DNA of 56,628 nucleotides from JAEUIV01 sp033763795 (GTDB taxonomy: Bacteria > Planctomycetota > Phycisphaerae > Phycisphaerales > UBA1924): contig JANRJV010000045.1 in assembly GCA_033763795.1 (NCBI GenBank), forward strand, positions 1 to 56,628. The letters run 5' to 3'. Positions 47,079 to 56,253 of this stretch are shown one piece after another. The notes under the pieces are model-generated. The model saw nothing but the letters and a program-made list of their open reading frames with translations, was not told the DNA's origin and made no database searches. Position numbers and translations under genes: made by a program. Numbering within the stretch: the first letter of the stretch is position 1; every line of letters starts with the position of its first letter.

Positions 47079-48668
47079 ATGCCTGTTGGATCCGGCTTGG
47101 CGGGGGTGTGCGGCGCGTCGGGGAGATTGAAAGCGGGCGAGCTGCCGGCCCGGGGAGGGCCGCGGCTGTTCGTGCTGGCGGCCGCGTGTGCGGCACTCGC
47201 TGGTGATGTTCTTGCGGGCGGGCCGGCCTGTTCGGCGGCCCAGTCCGCGAGCAAGCTCGCCCCCTTCTTTGAGCGGGCACGTTCGGGCCGCGTCGATGTC
47301 GTGGGCTTGGGCGACTCCAACCAGGTCTTCGGCGGTCACGGCTGGGACCACGGCTGGGGCCGGACGCTCGCCGCCCGATTCGGGCTCTACGCCACGCCTC
47401 TCTTCTCCGCCGGCGAGAACCAGGGCAATGGCTCGTCCATCGGCTACCGCAGCCAGGCCATGTCCACCCTCCCCGCCAACCAGTTCGCCTACGCCGGCGC
47501 CCCGGCCGGGCTCGACGCCTTCCTTCCGGGCTCGACTCCGGTCCCGCCTCTCAACTATGTCTGTCTGCTCGCCGGCACCGGCGGCGCCGGCTTCACGCCC
47601 GGCGTCTACATCGAAGCCGGCGGCCCGCTGTCCGTCGCGGGCGCCCTCCGCCTGCACATGGTCTACGCCGAGTTTGGCCCGGGCACGACCGGCTTCTTCC
47701 AGCCGGCCATCCGTCTCGGGCAGTGGCCCTACACCCAGCTCGTCGCAGGGCCCGTGATCTCGACCGCCGGCGCGGCCCCGGGCGTGCGCACCGCCACGCT
47801 CGATCTCCCCCCGGCCGCACGCAACTCCAACATCGAGGCCCGCTGGTCCCCCTTCGGGACCACCATCGCCGCCCCTTTCCTCGCCTACTTCCAGCGGCTG
47901 GAAGCGCCCGACCAACCGCACGGCGCCTCGTTCACGACGCTCTACGCCCAGGGCGGACAGTCCGCCCGCGACATGGCCGCCTCGCTTCTGACCGCCCCGG
48001 ACGAGCAGCTCACCCTCTTCTTCTCGCAGATCCGCGCGCTGCAGAGCGATCCGCGGGCCGTGCTGATCCGCGTGCACTCGGGCCTCAACGACCGCAACGA
48101 GACCCTCCCCTCCACCGGCCCGACGGCGCTCACGCCCGGCAGCAGCCCCGCCGCGTTCGCCGACAACCTCCGCCAGATCATCCAGCGCATCGAGCTCGTC
48201 TGGTCCGCCGCGGGCTGGCCGACGAGCGAGCTCTTCTTTCTCTTCACGGTCTCGCACCCCGTTTCGACGCCCGACGATCCGCTCCTCCTGGCGTACCGCG
48301 ACGCCGCGGACGCCGTCGCCGCGGATCATCCGCGCGCCGCGGCGGTCCGGCTCGACCGGCTGACCAGCGAAACCGAGATGCTCGCCTCGGGCTGGTACCG
48401 CCTGGGCGGCGCCGACCGCAATCATCTCGAGATCGCCGCGTATCAGACGCTCGCCGAGCGCGAGCTGGCCGCCCTCGCCGGCCCCGCGTGCCCGGGCGAC
48501 GCCGACGGCGACGGCTCGGCCAGCTTCGCCGACATCACCGCCGCGCTCGCGCGCTGGGGCGCCTGCGGCCCGGACGCGCGCGGCGGCGACGCTAACGCCG
48601 ACGGCGCCGTCAACTTCACCGACATCACAATCACCCTGCGACAGTGGGGGCCCTGCACCGCCGACTGA
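47079..48668 (+). CDS. Secreted SGNH/GDSL-type hydrolase with paired dockerin-like modules
   Basis: The ATG at 47079 gives 529 residues; a GTG at 47034 is an alternative. An N-terminal signal segment (LFVLAAACAALAGDVLAG) precedes the SGNH-like domain. The block I serine is in VVGLGDSNQVFGG, block III is SGLND, and block V is GADRNHLE with the Asp-x-x-His pair. These enzymes are esterases or carbohydrate acetyl-esterases. The C-terminus has two dockerin-like loops (GDADGDGSASFADITAALAR and GDANADGAVNFTDITITLRQ) ending WGPCTAD. Its stop abuts the stop of the convergent WYL gene. Confidence 0.82.
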   Translation: MPVGSGLAGVCGASGRLKAGELPARGGPRLFVLAAACAALAGDVLAGGPACSAAQSASKLAPFFERARSGRVDVVGLGDSNQVFGGHGWDHGWGRTLAARFGLYATPLFSAGENQGNGSSIGYRSQAMSTLPANQFAYAGAPAGLDAFLPGSTPVPPLNYVCLLAGTGGAGFTPGVYIEAGGPLSVAGALRLHMVYAEFGPGTTGFFQPAIRLGQWPYTQLVAGPVISTAGAAPGVRTATLDLPPAARNSNIEARWSPFGTTIAAPFLAYFQRLEAPDQPHGASFTTLYAQGGQSARDMAASLLTAPDEQLTLFFSQIRALQSDPRAVLIRVHSGLNDRNETLPSTGPTALTPGSSPAAFADNLRQIIQRIELVWSAAGWPTSELFFLFTVSHPVSTPDDPLLLAYRDAADAVAADHPRAAAVRLDRLTSETEMLASGWYRLGGADRNHLEIAAYQTLAERELAALAGPACPGDADGDGSASFADITAALARWGACGPDARGGDANADGAVNFTDITITLRQWGPCTAD

Positions 48669-49676
48669 TCAGCCGCCCGCATCCTCGTAGTTCGCCGCCG
48701 TCCGCCGCGCCAGCTCGCGCACGCGCTCGGCCAGTTCACGGGGCTTCACGACGCGGCAATGCGGCCCCATGCTCATCACCCACCACACGATCTCGTCCAG
48801 CCCCGACACCGTGCACCGGAACACCGACGAGCCGTCCTCCCGCTCCTCGATGCTCTGGGTGCGGTGCCACTGCGTGTCGCTCAGCGTGGGCGTGAACTCC
48901 GCGTCGAACTCGATCTCGACGTCGAAGTCCCTCTCGCCGCGCATCATCCGCCACGCGTTGCCAAGGTGCTCCTCCATCGAGAACCCCGGCTCGGGGAACG
49001 TGCGGTCCGTGGGCGTGCACTTGAGAAACCGCGTCAGCTTCAGGCTGCGCGGCGCGTCCCGGTCCGACCGCTTGCCCACGACGTACCACGCGCGCACGCT
49101 GAACAGCAGCGCGTAGGGCTCAAGGTCGAACTCCCCCGGCGGCGGATCTCCCGGGGCCGCGGGCGTCCCGGGCTCGTACGCGCAGCGCAGAACGCGCCGC
49201 TGCGCGATCGCCGCACGCACCAGCTCGTACGTCGCCTGCCAGCCGTCGCCGGACTGCGTCTGCGCCATCCGCATCGAGATCGCCGGCGCGACCGCCGCCA
49301 GATCGTGCCTCACCCTTGGGGGCAGCGCCGCCTCGATCTTGCGCAGCGCCCGCTCCGCGGGCCTCATGTACGGCACCTGCTCCCGCCCCGCCACCTCGGC
49401 GCACAGCACGGACAACGCCAGCGCCTCCTCGGGAAGCAGCTGCACCGGCGGCAGATACACGTCGCCGCGCACGCGGTACCCGTCGCTCTCGCGATCGAAC
49501 GAGTACGGGATCCCCGCCTGCTCCAGGTCCTCCAGATAGCGGTACACCGACCGCACGTCGACCTGCAGCGCACCGGCCAGGCGCTCGGCGTTCCAGTTGG
49601 TCTTGCCCTGGATGAGCGTCAGCAGCCGCAGTACGCGGTGCAGCTTCTTCATCGACGATGATTCGGTTTCGGACAC
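48669..49676 (-). CDS. HTH/WYL-domain transcriptional regulator
   Basis: This protein of about 335 residues has an N-terminal winged helix (RVLRLLTLIQGKTNWNAERL; VDVRSVYRYLEDLEQAG) and a central-to-C-terminal WYL domain (about 140-220, with FDLEPYALLFSVRAWYVVGK) plus a WCX-like C-terminus. WYL domains are thought to sense nucleic-acid or nucleotide ligands and often regulate DNA damage or defence genes. None are adjacent here. The start is GTG at 49676 (AGGGA upstream) or ATG at 49652. It lies downstream of trpD on the same strand. Confidence 0.9.
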   Translation of the reverse strand: MSETESSSMKKLHRVLRLLTLIQGKTNWNAERLAGALQVDVRSVYRYLEDLEQAGIPYSFDRESDGYRVRGDVYLPPVQLLPEEALALSVLCAEVAGREQVPYMRPAERALRKIEAALPPRVRHDLAAVAPAISMRMAQTQSGDGWQATYELVRAAIAQRRVLRCAYEPGTPAAPGDPPPGEFDLEPYALLFSVRAWYVVGKRSDRDAPRSLKLTRFLKCTPTDRTFPEPGFSMEEHLGNAWRMMRGERDFDVEIEFDAEFTPTLSDTQWHRTQSIEEREDGSSVFRCTVSGLDEIVWWVMSMGPHCRVVKPRELAERVRELARRTAANYEDAGG

Positions 49677-49763
49677 GGGGCGGCTTCCCTGGAACCTCCG
49701 GAACCGGCGCAGAATACCGAGCCCCGCCCGCGCCCCGCGCGCACGGCGCTCGCCGCGATCCCC

Positions 49764-50807
49764 TCACGCCGGCTCGTGCGACAGCCGCGCCAGACTCCGC
49801 AGCGTCTCCGCCGCACGCCCGGAGTCGATCGCGTCTTCCGCCAGCCCCAGCGCGGGCTCGAGCGCGTCCGCCACGCCCGCGACAAACAGCGCCGCCGCCG
49901 CGTTCAGCATCGTGATGTCCCGGGCCGCCCCCCGAGCCCCGCCCAGCACGTCCCGCAGGCGACCGACCGCCAGCTCCAGCGTCGGCGCCTCCAGGTCCGC
50001 GAGCGAGGCCCGGTCGATCCCCAGCGAGATCGCGTCGAGCCTCAGCGTCTCGATCGAGCCCCGCGCGTCGACGATCGCCGCCATCGTCTGGTTCGTGGTC
50101 GTGATCTCGTCCATGCCGTCGAGCCCGTGCACGACCATGGCCCGCTCGGCCCCGAGGCGCGCCAGCGCCTGCGCGATCAGCGCCACGTAGCGCTCGTCGT
50201 ACACGCCGATCAGCTGCCGCCGCGCCCCGGCCGGGTTCGAAAGCGGGCCCATCAGGTTGAAGATCGTCGGAAAGCCCAGGCTCTTGCGCGGCCCCGCGGC
50301 GAAGCGCATCGCCGGATGATGATTCACCGCGAAGGAGAAGCACACGCCGCACTCCCGCAGGCACCGCGCCTGCGTCGCCGGCGCGGCATCGATGTTCACC
50401 CCCAGCGCCGCCAGCACCTCCGCCGACCCGCGCCCGCTGCGCGAGCGCCCCCCGTGCTTGGCGACGTACGCGCGCCGCCCGTCCCGCGCCCGCGCCGACG
50501 CCGCCACCAGCGCCGCCCCGGTCGAGACGTTGAACGTCTTCGGCGCGCCGCCCGTCCCGCACGTGTCGATCAGCGTCGCGCGGACCGGGTCGTCCGCCGC
50601 GATGGGCAAGGCCTGGGCGTGCGCCCGCATCTCCAGCGCCCCGCCCACAACCTCCTCCAGCGCCGGCCCGCGCGAGGCGATCAGCGCCAGCATCGCGCCG
50701 ACCTGCGACTCGTTCGCCTGCCCCGACAGAATGAGCGAGAACGCACGACGAGCGTCGGCCTCGTTCAGCGAACGTCGTTCCAGCAGCGTCCGAAGGATCT
50801 CCTGCAT
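49764..50807 (-). CDS. trpD: Anthranilate phosphoribosyltransferase
   Basis: TrpD joins anthranilate to PRPP in tryptophan synthesis. The ATG at 50807 (GAGG 6 nt upstream) gives 347 residues; a GTG at 50819 is also possible. Family motifs are clear: DTCGTGGAPKTFNVST, AKHGGRSRSGRGSAEVL, NHHPAMRFA, LMGPLSNPAG and GMDEITTT. Two positions differ from the usual GTGGD and KHGNR: the Asp is Ala and the Asn is Gly, both near the substrate site. No other trp gene is adjacent. The gene is divergent from the secreted protein at 50900. Confidence 0.93.
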   Translation of the reverse strand: MQEILRTLLERRSLNEADARRAFSLILSGQANESQVGAMLALIASRGPALEEVVGGALEMRAHAQALPIAADDPVRATLIDTCGTGGAPKTFNVSTGAALVAASARARDGRRAYVAKHGGRSRSGRGSAEVLAALGVNIDAAPATQARCLRECGVCFSFAVNHHPAMRFAAGPRKSLGFPTIFNLMGPLSNPAGARRQLIGVYDERYVALIAQALARLGAERAMVVHGLDGMDEITTTNQTMAAIVDARGSIETLRLDAISLGIDRASLADLEAPTLELAVGRLRDVLGGARGAARDITMLNAAAALFVAGVADALEPALGLAEDAIDSGRAAETLRSLARLSHEPA

Positions 50808-50887
50808 CGCCGCCCTCACATGAGTCCGGGCGCTCCGCCGCTCCGCCGAGCGCCGGGCGCTCTGAAACCCGCGGCATGCTACGCCGA

Positions 50888-50893
50888 TACACT
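50888..50893 (+). promoter_or_regulatory. Putative -10 box (TACACT) of the secreted-protein/folP unit
   Basis: TACACT ends 6 nt before the ATG at 50900 and there is no Shine-Dalgarno, so transcription would start at the codon itself. No -35 is evident. A TAGCAT on the opposite strand (50876-50881) may serve trpD. Confidence 0.42.
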
Positions 50894-50899
50894 CCGATC

Positions 50900-52674
50900 A
50901 TGCGCCGATCGATACTGCTTCTCGCCGCCGCGTTCGGCCTGAGCCCTCCGGCCGTCGTTGACGCGGCTGCCCCGCGCGTGCTCGACATCATCGACCCCCA
51001 AGCCGTCGCCGCCGTGCTCGCCGTCGACAACGTCTCCGCGCTCGACCGCAAGGCGCGCGACTTTCTGGCGGCGGTGGGGGGGCCCGACTTCGGCGGGCTC
51101 GCGTTCATCCTCGACGCCATGGGCCTCTCCCGCGGGCTCGACCTCGAGGGCTCGCTCGCGATCCTCCTGCCCGGCGCCGCCGCCCCGGCCCAGCCCGCGC
51201 GCCCGCTGGCGTGGGGCGACCTCGTGGTGCTCGCGCCCGTGCGCGACGCCGCAGCGTTCTTCGCGAGCGTGAACGCCCGGGGCGAGGGCGATCTTCGTTC
51301 CTTCGAGTACTCGGGCGACCGCGTGTTCGTCCGCCCCTTCGGGCCGTCGCACATCGCGCTGGGCGGCCGCGACGATCTCGTCGCCGCGCTGCGCCCCGCG
51401 ACCGGCGCCCTCCCCCGGACGCTCGAAGACCTCGGCCCGCTCGGCGCCGCCGTCGCCGAGGAATCGGACATTGTGCTGCTGGGCGAGATCAGGCCGATCC
51501 TCGCGATGCTGCGTGATCTGACGAGGGCGGCTCGAGGCGCCGGGCCGGGTCTTCCTCCCGCGGCCGATCAGCCCTCCGGCGACAACCCCGCTCAGCAACC
51601 CGCGGAGCCCGGCGATGCCGCCGCGCTCGTCCAAGGCTCGTTCGCGGGCCGGCTGGGCCGCGTGTTCATCGACGAGTCGCGGGCCTCGATCGTCGGCCTG
51701 ACGTTCGCGCCGCTGGCGCTGCGCGTCGACGTCGCGTCGGGCTTCGCCCCCGAGAGCATGCTCCGCGCCGCGACCAGCGCCCACGCCGAGGGGGCCCCGG
51801 CTCGGTCGGGGCTCGCGCTGCTCGCGCGGAATCCGTATGTCCTGGCTCTCGCGCTCGACGCCGCTCACCCCACGGTCCGCATGATCGCCGACGAACTGGC
51901 TCCGCCCCGCCGCGCCCGCGGCGTGCTCGCCGAAGCCGAGTACGCGATCCTGGGCTCCATCGATTCGATGGACGCCGCCGCCGTCGCCGTCTATGCGCCG
52001 CCCAGCCTGACCTTCGGCGTGCTCAGCCGCACCGTCGCCGCGTGGAGTTCGCCGACTCCCGACGAGGGCGCCCGCGCCTTCGAGTCCTGGATCGAAGGCC
52101 TGACGGGCAAGGTGCTGCGCGCCGGCGCGCCCGCCCTCACGACCGCCTACCGGGAGTCCGCCGCGACCATCGCCGAGCGCCCCGCCGACACCTGGAGCAT
52201 CACCGCGCCGCCCGGCATGGGCCCCCTCACCATCGCCTACGGCGCGCATCCTTCGATCGACGGCGTACTCGTCCGCGCCCCGGATTACGCACATCTCACG
52301 TGGAGCCGCGACGCCGCGCTCGTGGAAGCCTCCGTGCGTGCGCCGGCCGGCCCGCAGGACGCGTCGCTCGCGGGCGATGAGCTGCTGACCCAGGTCCGCG
52401 CGCTGCTCCCCGAGCCACGCTTCGCCGAAGCCTTCGCCGACGTCTCGCCCGTCCTGAGCCAGCTCGGCCCGCTCATGCGCATGTTCGCCGGCGGCCCGGG
52501 CGGCGGCCCCGGAGACCTGCTCGCGGACGTGCCCGAGCAGCTCCCGCCGCTCGGCGCCGCGCTCACAGCGCGCGACGGCTCCGCCCGCGCCACCATCATC
52601 GTCCCCACGCCCCTCGTCCAGCTCGGCGTGCAGCTCTACCAGCGCGTCAGCGAGAACCAGCCGGAGCCCGCTCC

Positions 52675-52678
<4 letters not shown>
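50900..52678 (+). CDS. Secreted or periplasmic protein, unknown function
   Basis: This 592-residue protein starting MRRSILLLAAAFGL has a signal peptide (cleavage near VVDAAA). The mature part is mixed alpha/beta with DLVVLAPVRDAAAFFASVNA and SHIALGGRDDLVAALRPATG, a pattern found in large uncharacterised planctomycete proteins and reminiscent of DUF3352-like folds; I cannot assign it. An upstream in-frame ATG at 50876 would overlap the TACACT box and is less likely. The stop overlaps the folP start (GTGA), so the two are coupled although no functional link is evident. Confidence 0.72.
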
Positions 52679-53637
<959 letters not shown>

Positions 53638-53830
53638 TGCCGCACGCCCGCGCACGTCGCCCGGAGGACCGTCCGGCCCCGCCCGGCCTGCAGGGAATAC
53701 TCGCCCCGCGCCGGTGGTTCATTCACCATGGCCCGATTCGTTCGCGGCCTGCTACGATCCGCACCGTCCGCCGCCTGTTTACCGCGGCGTGCCGCCGGGC
53801 CCCTCCCGGCGAGGAAAAGGAGCTCCACCG

Positions 53831-54160
53831 ATGGCCAGCGCCAACGTCCTTGAATTCAACGACGCCAACTTCCAGTCAGAAGTCATCGCGTCCGATCAGC
53901 CCGTGCTCGTCGACTTCTGGGCAGAGTGGTGCATGCCCTGCCGCATGCTCGCCCCCACAATCGACAAGATCGCCTCGGAGTTCACCGGCAAGATCAAGGT
54001 CGGCAAGCTCGACACGGATCAGAGCCAGAACGTCAGCCTCGATTACAAGATCACCGCCATCCCCACCGTCATCCTCTTCAAGGGCGGCCAGATCAAGAAG
54101 AAGTTCGTGGGGCTCACCAACGAGGGCGACCTTCGCGCCGCCATCAACGAGCTGCTCTAA
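53831..54160 (+). CDS. Thioredoxin with WCMPC active site
   Basis: The start MASANVLEFND at 53831 has AAGGAG 9 nt upstream. The 109-residue protein is a complete single-domain thioredoxin with cis-proline in TAIPTVILF and active site WCMPC (Cys34, Cys37). Classical thioredoxins have WCGPC; Met in place of Gly between the cysteines should alter redox potential or partner choice. It has no signal peptide, so it is cytoplasmic. It follows folP after a 193-bp gap and probably has its own promoter (TACGAT at 53753-53758 is a weak candidate). Confidence 0.95.
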   Translation: MASANVLEFNDANFQSEVIASDQPVLVDFWAEWCMPCRMLAPTIDKIASEFTGKIKVGKLDTDQSQNVSLDYKITAIPTVILFKGGQIKKKFVGLTNEGDLRAAINELL

Positions 54161-54192
54161 GACCTTCACTCCGCCGCGCCCGCGCGGCACAG

Positions 54193-54840
54193 TCAGAACA
54201 ACCGCTCGCAGACCAGGTTGCCCTGCTCGGGCCGCTCGAGAAGCGTCCAGGGCACCCAGCCCGCCGCCGGGTCGTCGACGAACCGGATGCACAGGTAGAT
54301 CCGCCGGCCGTCCGTCAGAGTGACCGGCACGTCGACCTCCGCCACGGCGCCGCCCGCGCGAACGAGCGCATCCGTCGATCCTTCGCCGAAGTTGAACATG
54401 CAGAACGATACTCCTCCCACGCTGCTCGGCCGCCTGACCTGAGGCGGCGGGTTGAAGGTAACGCCGTCGGGCTTGTACCCGTTGACCAGGCGGAAATCCG
54501 CGGCGTCCCACTGCACGTCCGCGAAGGCGCAGGGTTCGCCCGGCGCGTGCCACCCCTCGCCCAAGCCGCGCTGCATGTCGGGCCCGGCAGGGTCAAGCCG
54601 CCACCGACCTCCCCACGAGGTGAGCAACGCGACATACTGCGCGGAAGTCGGCTGAGCCATCGCCTCAAACAAAGCGGCCATCCGCTCCGCGAGTTCATGA
54701 GCCCGCTGCTCGTCCATGACCGAGGCAACGGCCGAGGAATGGAGCGCCTCGCGGGCCGATACACCTTGCGCGGCCGCGCCGCCGTGGACGAGCAAGAGAA
54801 CCGCGCCGACGCCGCCGATCCGTGCAAAGGTCGAAATCAT
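54193..54840 (-). CDS. Secreted protein, unknown function
   Basis: The start MISTFARIGG at 54840 is supported by AGGAG 9 nt upstream. The 215-residue protein has a signal peptide (VGAVLLLVHGGAAAQG) and a polar mature part with several Trp and Cys residues (YLCIRFVDDPAAGWVPWTLL). No family is recognised. A 10-base poly-G tract lies in its upstream region between -35-like and -10-like elements. It converges with thioredoxin. Confidence 0.75.
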   Translation of the reverse strand: MISTFARIGGVGAVLLLVHGGAAAQGVSAREALHSSAVASVMDEQRAHELAERMAALFEAMAQPTSAQYVALLTSWGGRWRLDPAGPDMQRGLGEGWHAPGEPCAFADVQWDAADFRLVNGYKPDGVTFNPPPQVRRPSSVGGVSFCMFNFGEGSTDALVRAGGAVAEVDVPVTLTDGRRIYLCIRFVDDPAAGWVPWTLLERPEQGNLVCERLF

Positions 54841-54902
54841 TCTTGTTTGCTCCTGGTACGACCGGGTCGTTCGCATTCATGAACGTGTAGTCGATCTTCC
54901 CC

Positions 54903-54912
54903 GGGGGGGGGG
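54903..54912. repeat. Poly-G/C homopolymer tract of 10 in a probable promoter
   Basis: Ten consecutive G (plus strand) lie 63-72 bp upstream of the secreted protein's ATG. On the minus strand the order is TTGCCC (54915-54910), more C, GGGG, then TACACG (54889-54884), with a 20-bp spacer. Losing three bases would give the optimal 17-bp spacer, so slippage could switch expression. Confidence 0.55.
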
Positions 54913-54929
54913 CAAGTTAAAAATTGAAC

Positions 54930-55967
54930 TCACGAAAATCTTTGCGCGCTACTCATCCACCCTCCAACGGCCCGCGCGCTCGATCTGCCGATCCGCCACA
55001 GCGCCGCCGCTCCCACGACGATCATCAGGACGCTCAGCCACTGTCCGCGTGAAAGCCCGGCGATGCGCTGCACCGCCAGGTGCGCGTCGGGCAGCCTGAT
55101 GAACTCCGTCAGCACGCGACCCACGCCGTAGCTCACCAGAAACCACGCGGCGATCACCCCCGGCTTGCGAGGCTTCGCCCACAGCGCCGCCAGCAGCACT
55201 CCGACCACGATCCCTTCCGCCGCCGCCTGGTAGAGCTGCGACGCGTGCCGCGCACTGATCAGCGGCTCCAGCGCCTCGCGCACGCCCGGCGTGTGCGCCC
55301 GCACCGCTTCCAGCAGCCGCTCGACCGCGACCCCCGGCGGGTCCTCCGGCCGGGCGACCTTCTGCAGCAGCTCCAGCAGCGCCTCCTGCTGATCCGTCGA
55401 CAGCTCCGGCGCATGCCCTTCCACCAGCTCCTGCGGGAACTTCACGCTCCACCACGGGGCTCGCTCGCCGGGCAGCGCCACGATCTTGCCCAGCAGCTCG
55501 CCGTTGATGAAATTCGCGAGCCTGCCGAAGAACACGCCCACCGGCGCGACGAACGCCAGGCAGTCCGCAACGTGCGCGAAGCTCAGCTTGTGCTTGCGCG
55601 CAAACAGCCAGGACGCGATCGCGATGCCCACCATCCCGCCGTGGCTCGCCATCCCGCCGCGATGGAACGCCAGCACGCCCCAGAACGGAAAGCTCGATTC
55701 GAAGCTCGTCAGCAGATCGGGGCTGTAGAACAGCACGTACCCCAGTCGGCCGCCCACGAGCGTCCCCACGATGACCGTCACGATCAGGTCCGTCACGAGT
55801 TCTTCGCGCAGCAGGATCGAGCCGCGCCGCGCCAGCGTCTTCAGAATGGCCCAGGCCGCCAGGAACCCCGCGACGTACGCGAGCCCGTACCACCGGACGC
55901 CGAAGGTCTCGGTGATCCGGAACACGAACGGGTCCAGATCATGCAGCCACGCGGCGATTGTCAGCAT
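54930..55967 (-). CDS. lgt: Prolipoprotein diacylglyceryl transferase
   Basis: Lgt transfers diacylglyceryl from phosphatidylglycerol to the lipobox cysteine, the first step of lipoprotein maturation. The 345-residue multi-pass membrane protein has the family segments FHRGGMASHGGMVG, GVFFGRLANFINGELLG (essential Arg and Asn) and ARHASQLYQAAAEG. About 70 extra polar residues (KFPQELVEGHAPELSTDQQE onward) lie between the latter two, in a predicted loop, making it longer than the roughly 290-residue E. coli enzyme. Confidence 0.95.
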   Translation of the reverse strand: MLTIAAWLHDLDPFVFRITETFGVRWYGLAYVAGFLAAWAILKTLARRGSILLREELVTDLIVTVIVGTLVGGRLGYVLFYSPDLLTSFESSFPFWGVLAFHRGGMASHGGMVGIAIASWLFARKHKLSFAHVADCLAFVAPVGVFFGRLANFINGELLGKIVALPGERAPWWSVKFPQELVEGHAPELSTDQQEALLELLQKVARPEDPPGVAVERLLEAVRAHTPGVREALEPLISARHASQLYQAAAEGIVVGVLLAALWAKPRKPGVIAAWFLVSYGVGRVLTEFIRLPDAHLAVQRIAGLSRGQWLSVLMIVVGAAALWRIGRSSARAVGGWMSSAQRFS

Positions 55968-56102
55968 CGTGGACGCATCTCATCAGGCTGCGGGCGGTCG
56001 AGCAAGCCCGCGCGGACCGCACGCCGCGTGTCACCGCGGGCCACGACCGCCAGGCACCAACCGTACGGCGTCCGATAGGGTGCCGGCGGAAATTTCACTC
56101 GC

Positions 56103-56253
56103 TTGACACGTCACTATCGCCTACACTGATTTCGATTCTCGGATTCTGGCTGCCCGGCTGGTGGGCAGCGGCCTCTGGATCGCCGACGCTTTCCTCTTGC
56201 CCGGTCAAGCAGCGGCTCTCGTGTTTCCCGGGCAATTTGAAGGACAGCGTCTC
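56103..56253 (+). promoter_or_regulatory. Promoter-like elements and structured 5' leader of the RRM gene
   Basis: TTGACA (56103-56108) and TACACT (56122-56127) are present but only 13 bp apart, so one may not be used. The leader holds two perfect hairpins: GCTGCCC/GGGCAGC (56149-56169, loop 7) and TTGCCCGG/CCGGGCAA (56197-56235). The second ends a few bases before the ribosome binding site GAAGGA, so RNA folding could control translation. Confidence 0.5.

Noticed and set aside
56103..56127. TTGACA and TACACT as a standard promoter of the RRM gene
   Set aside because: The spacing is 13 bp, too short for sigma-70 type recognition. I kept it only as promoter-like elements; one of the two may be used with another partner.
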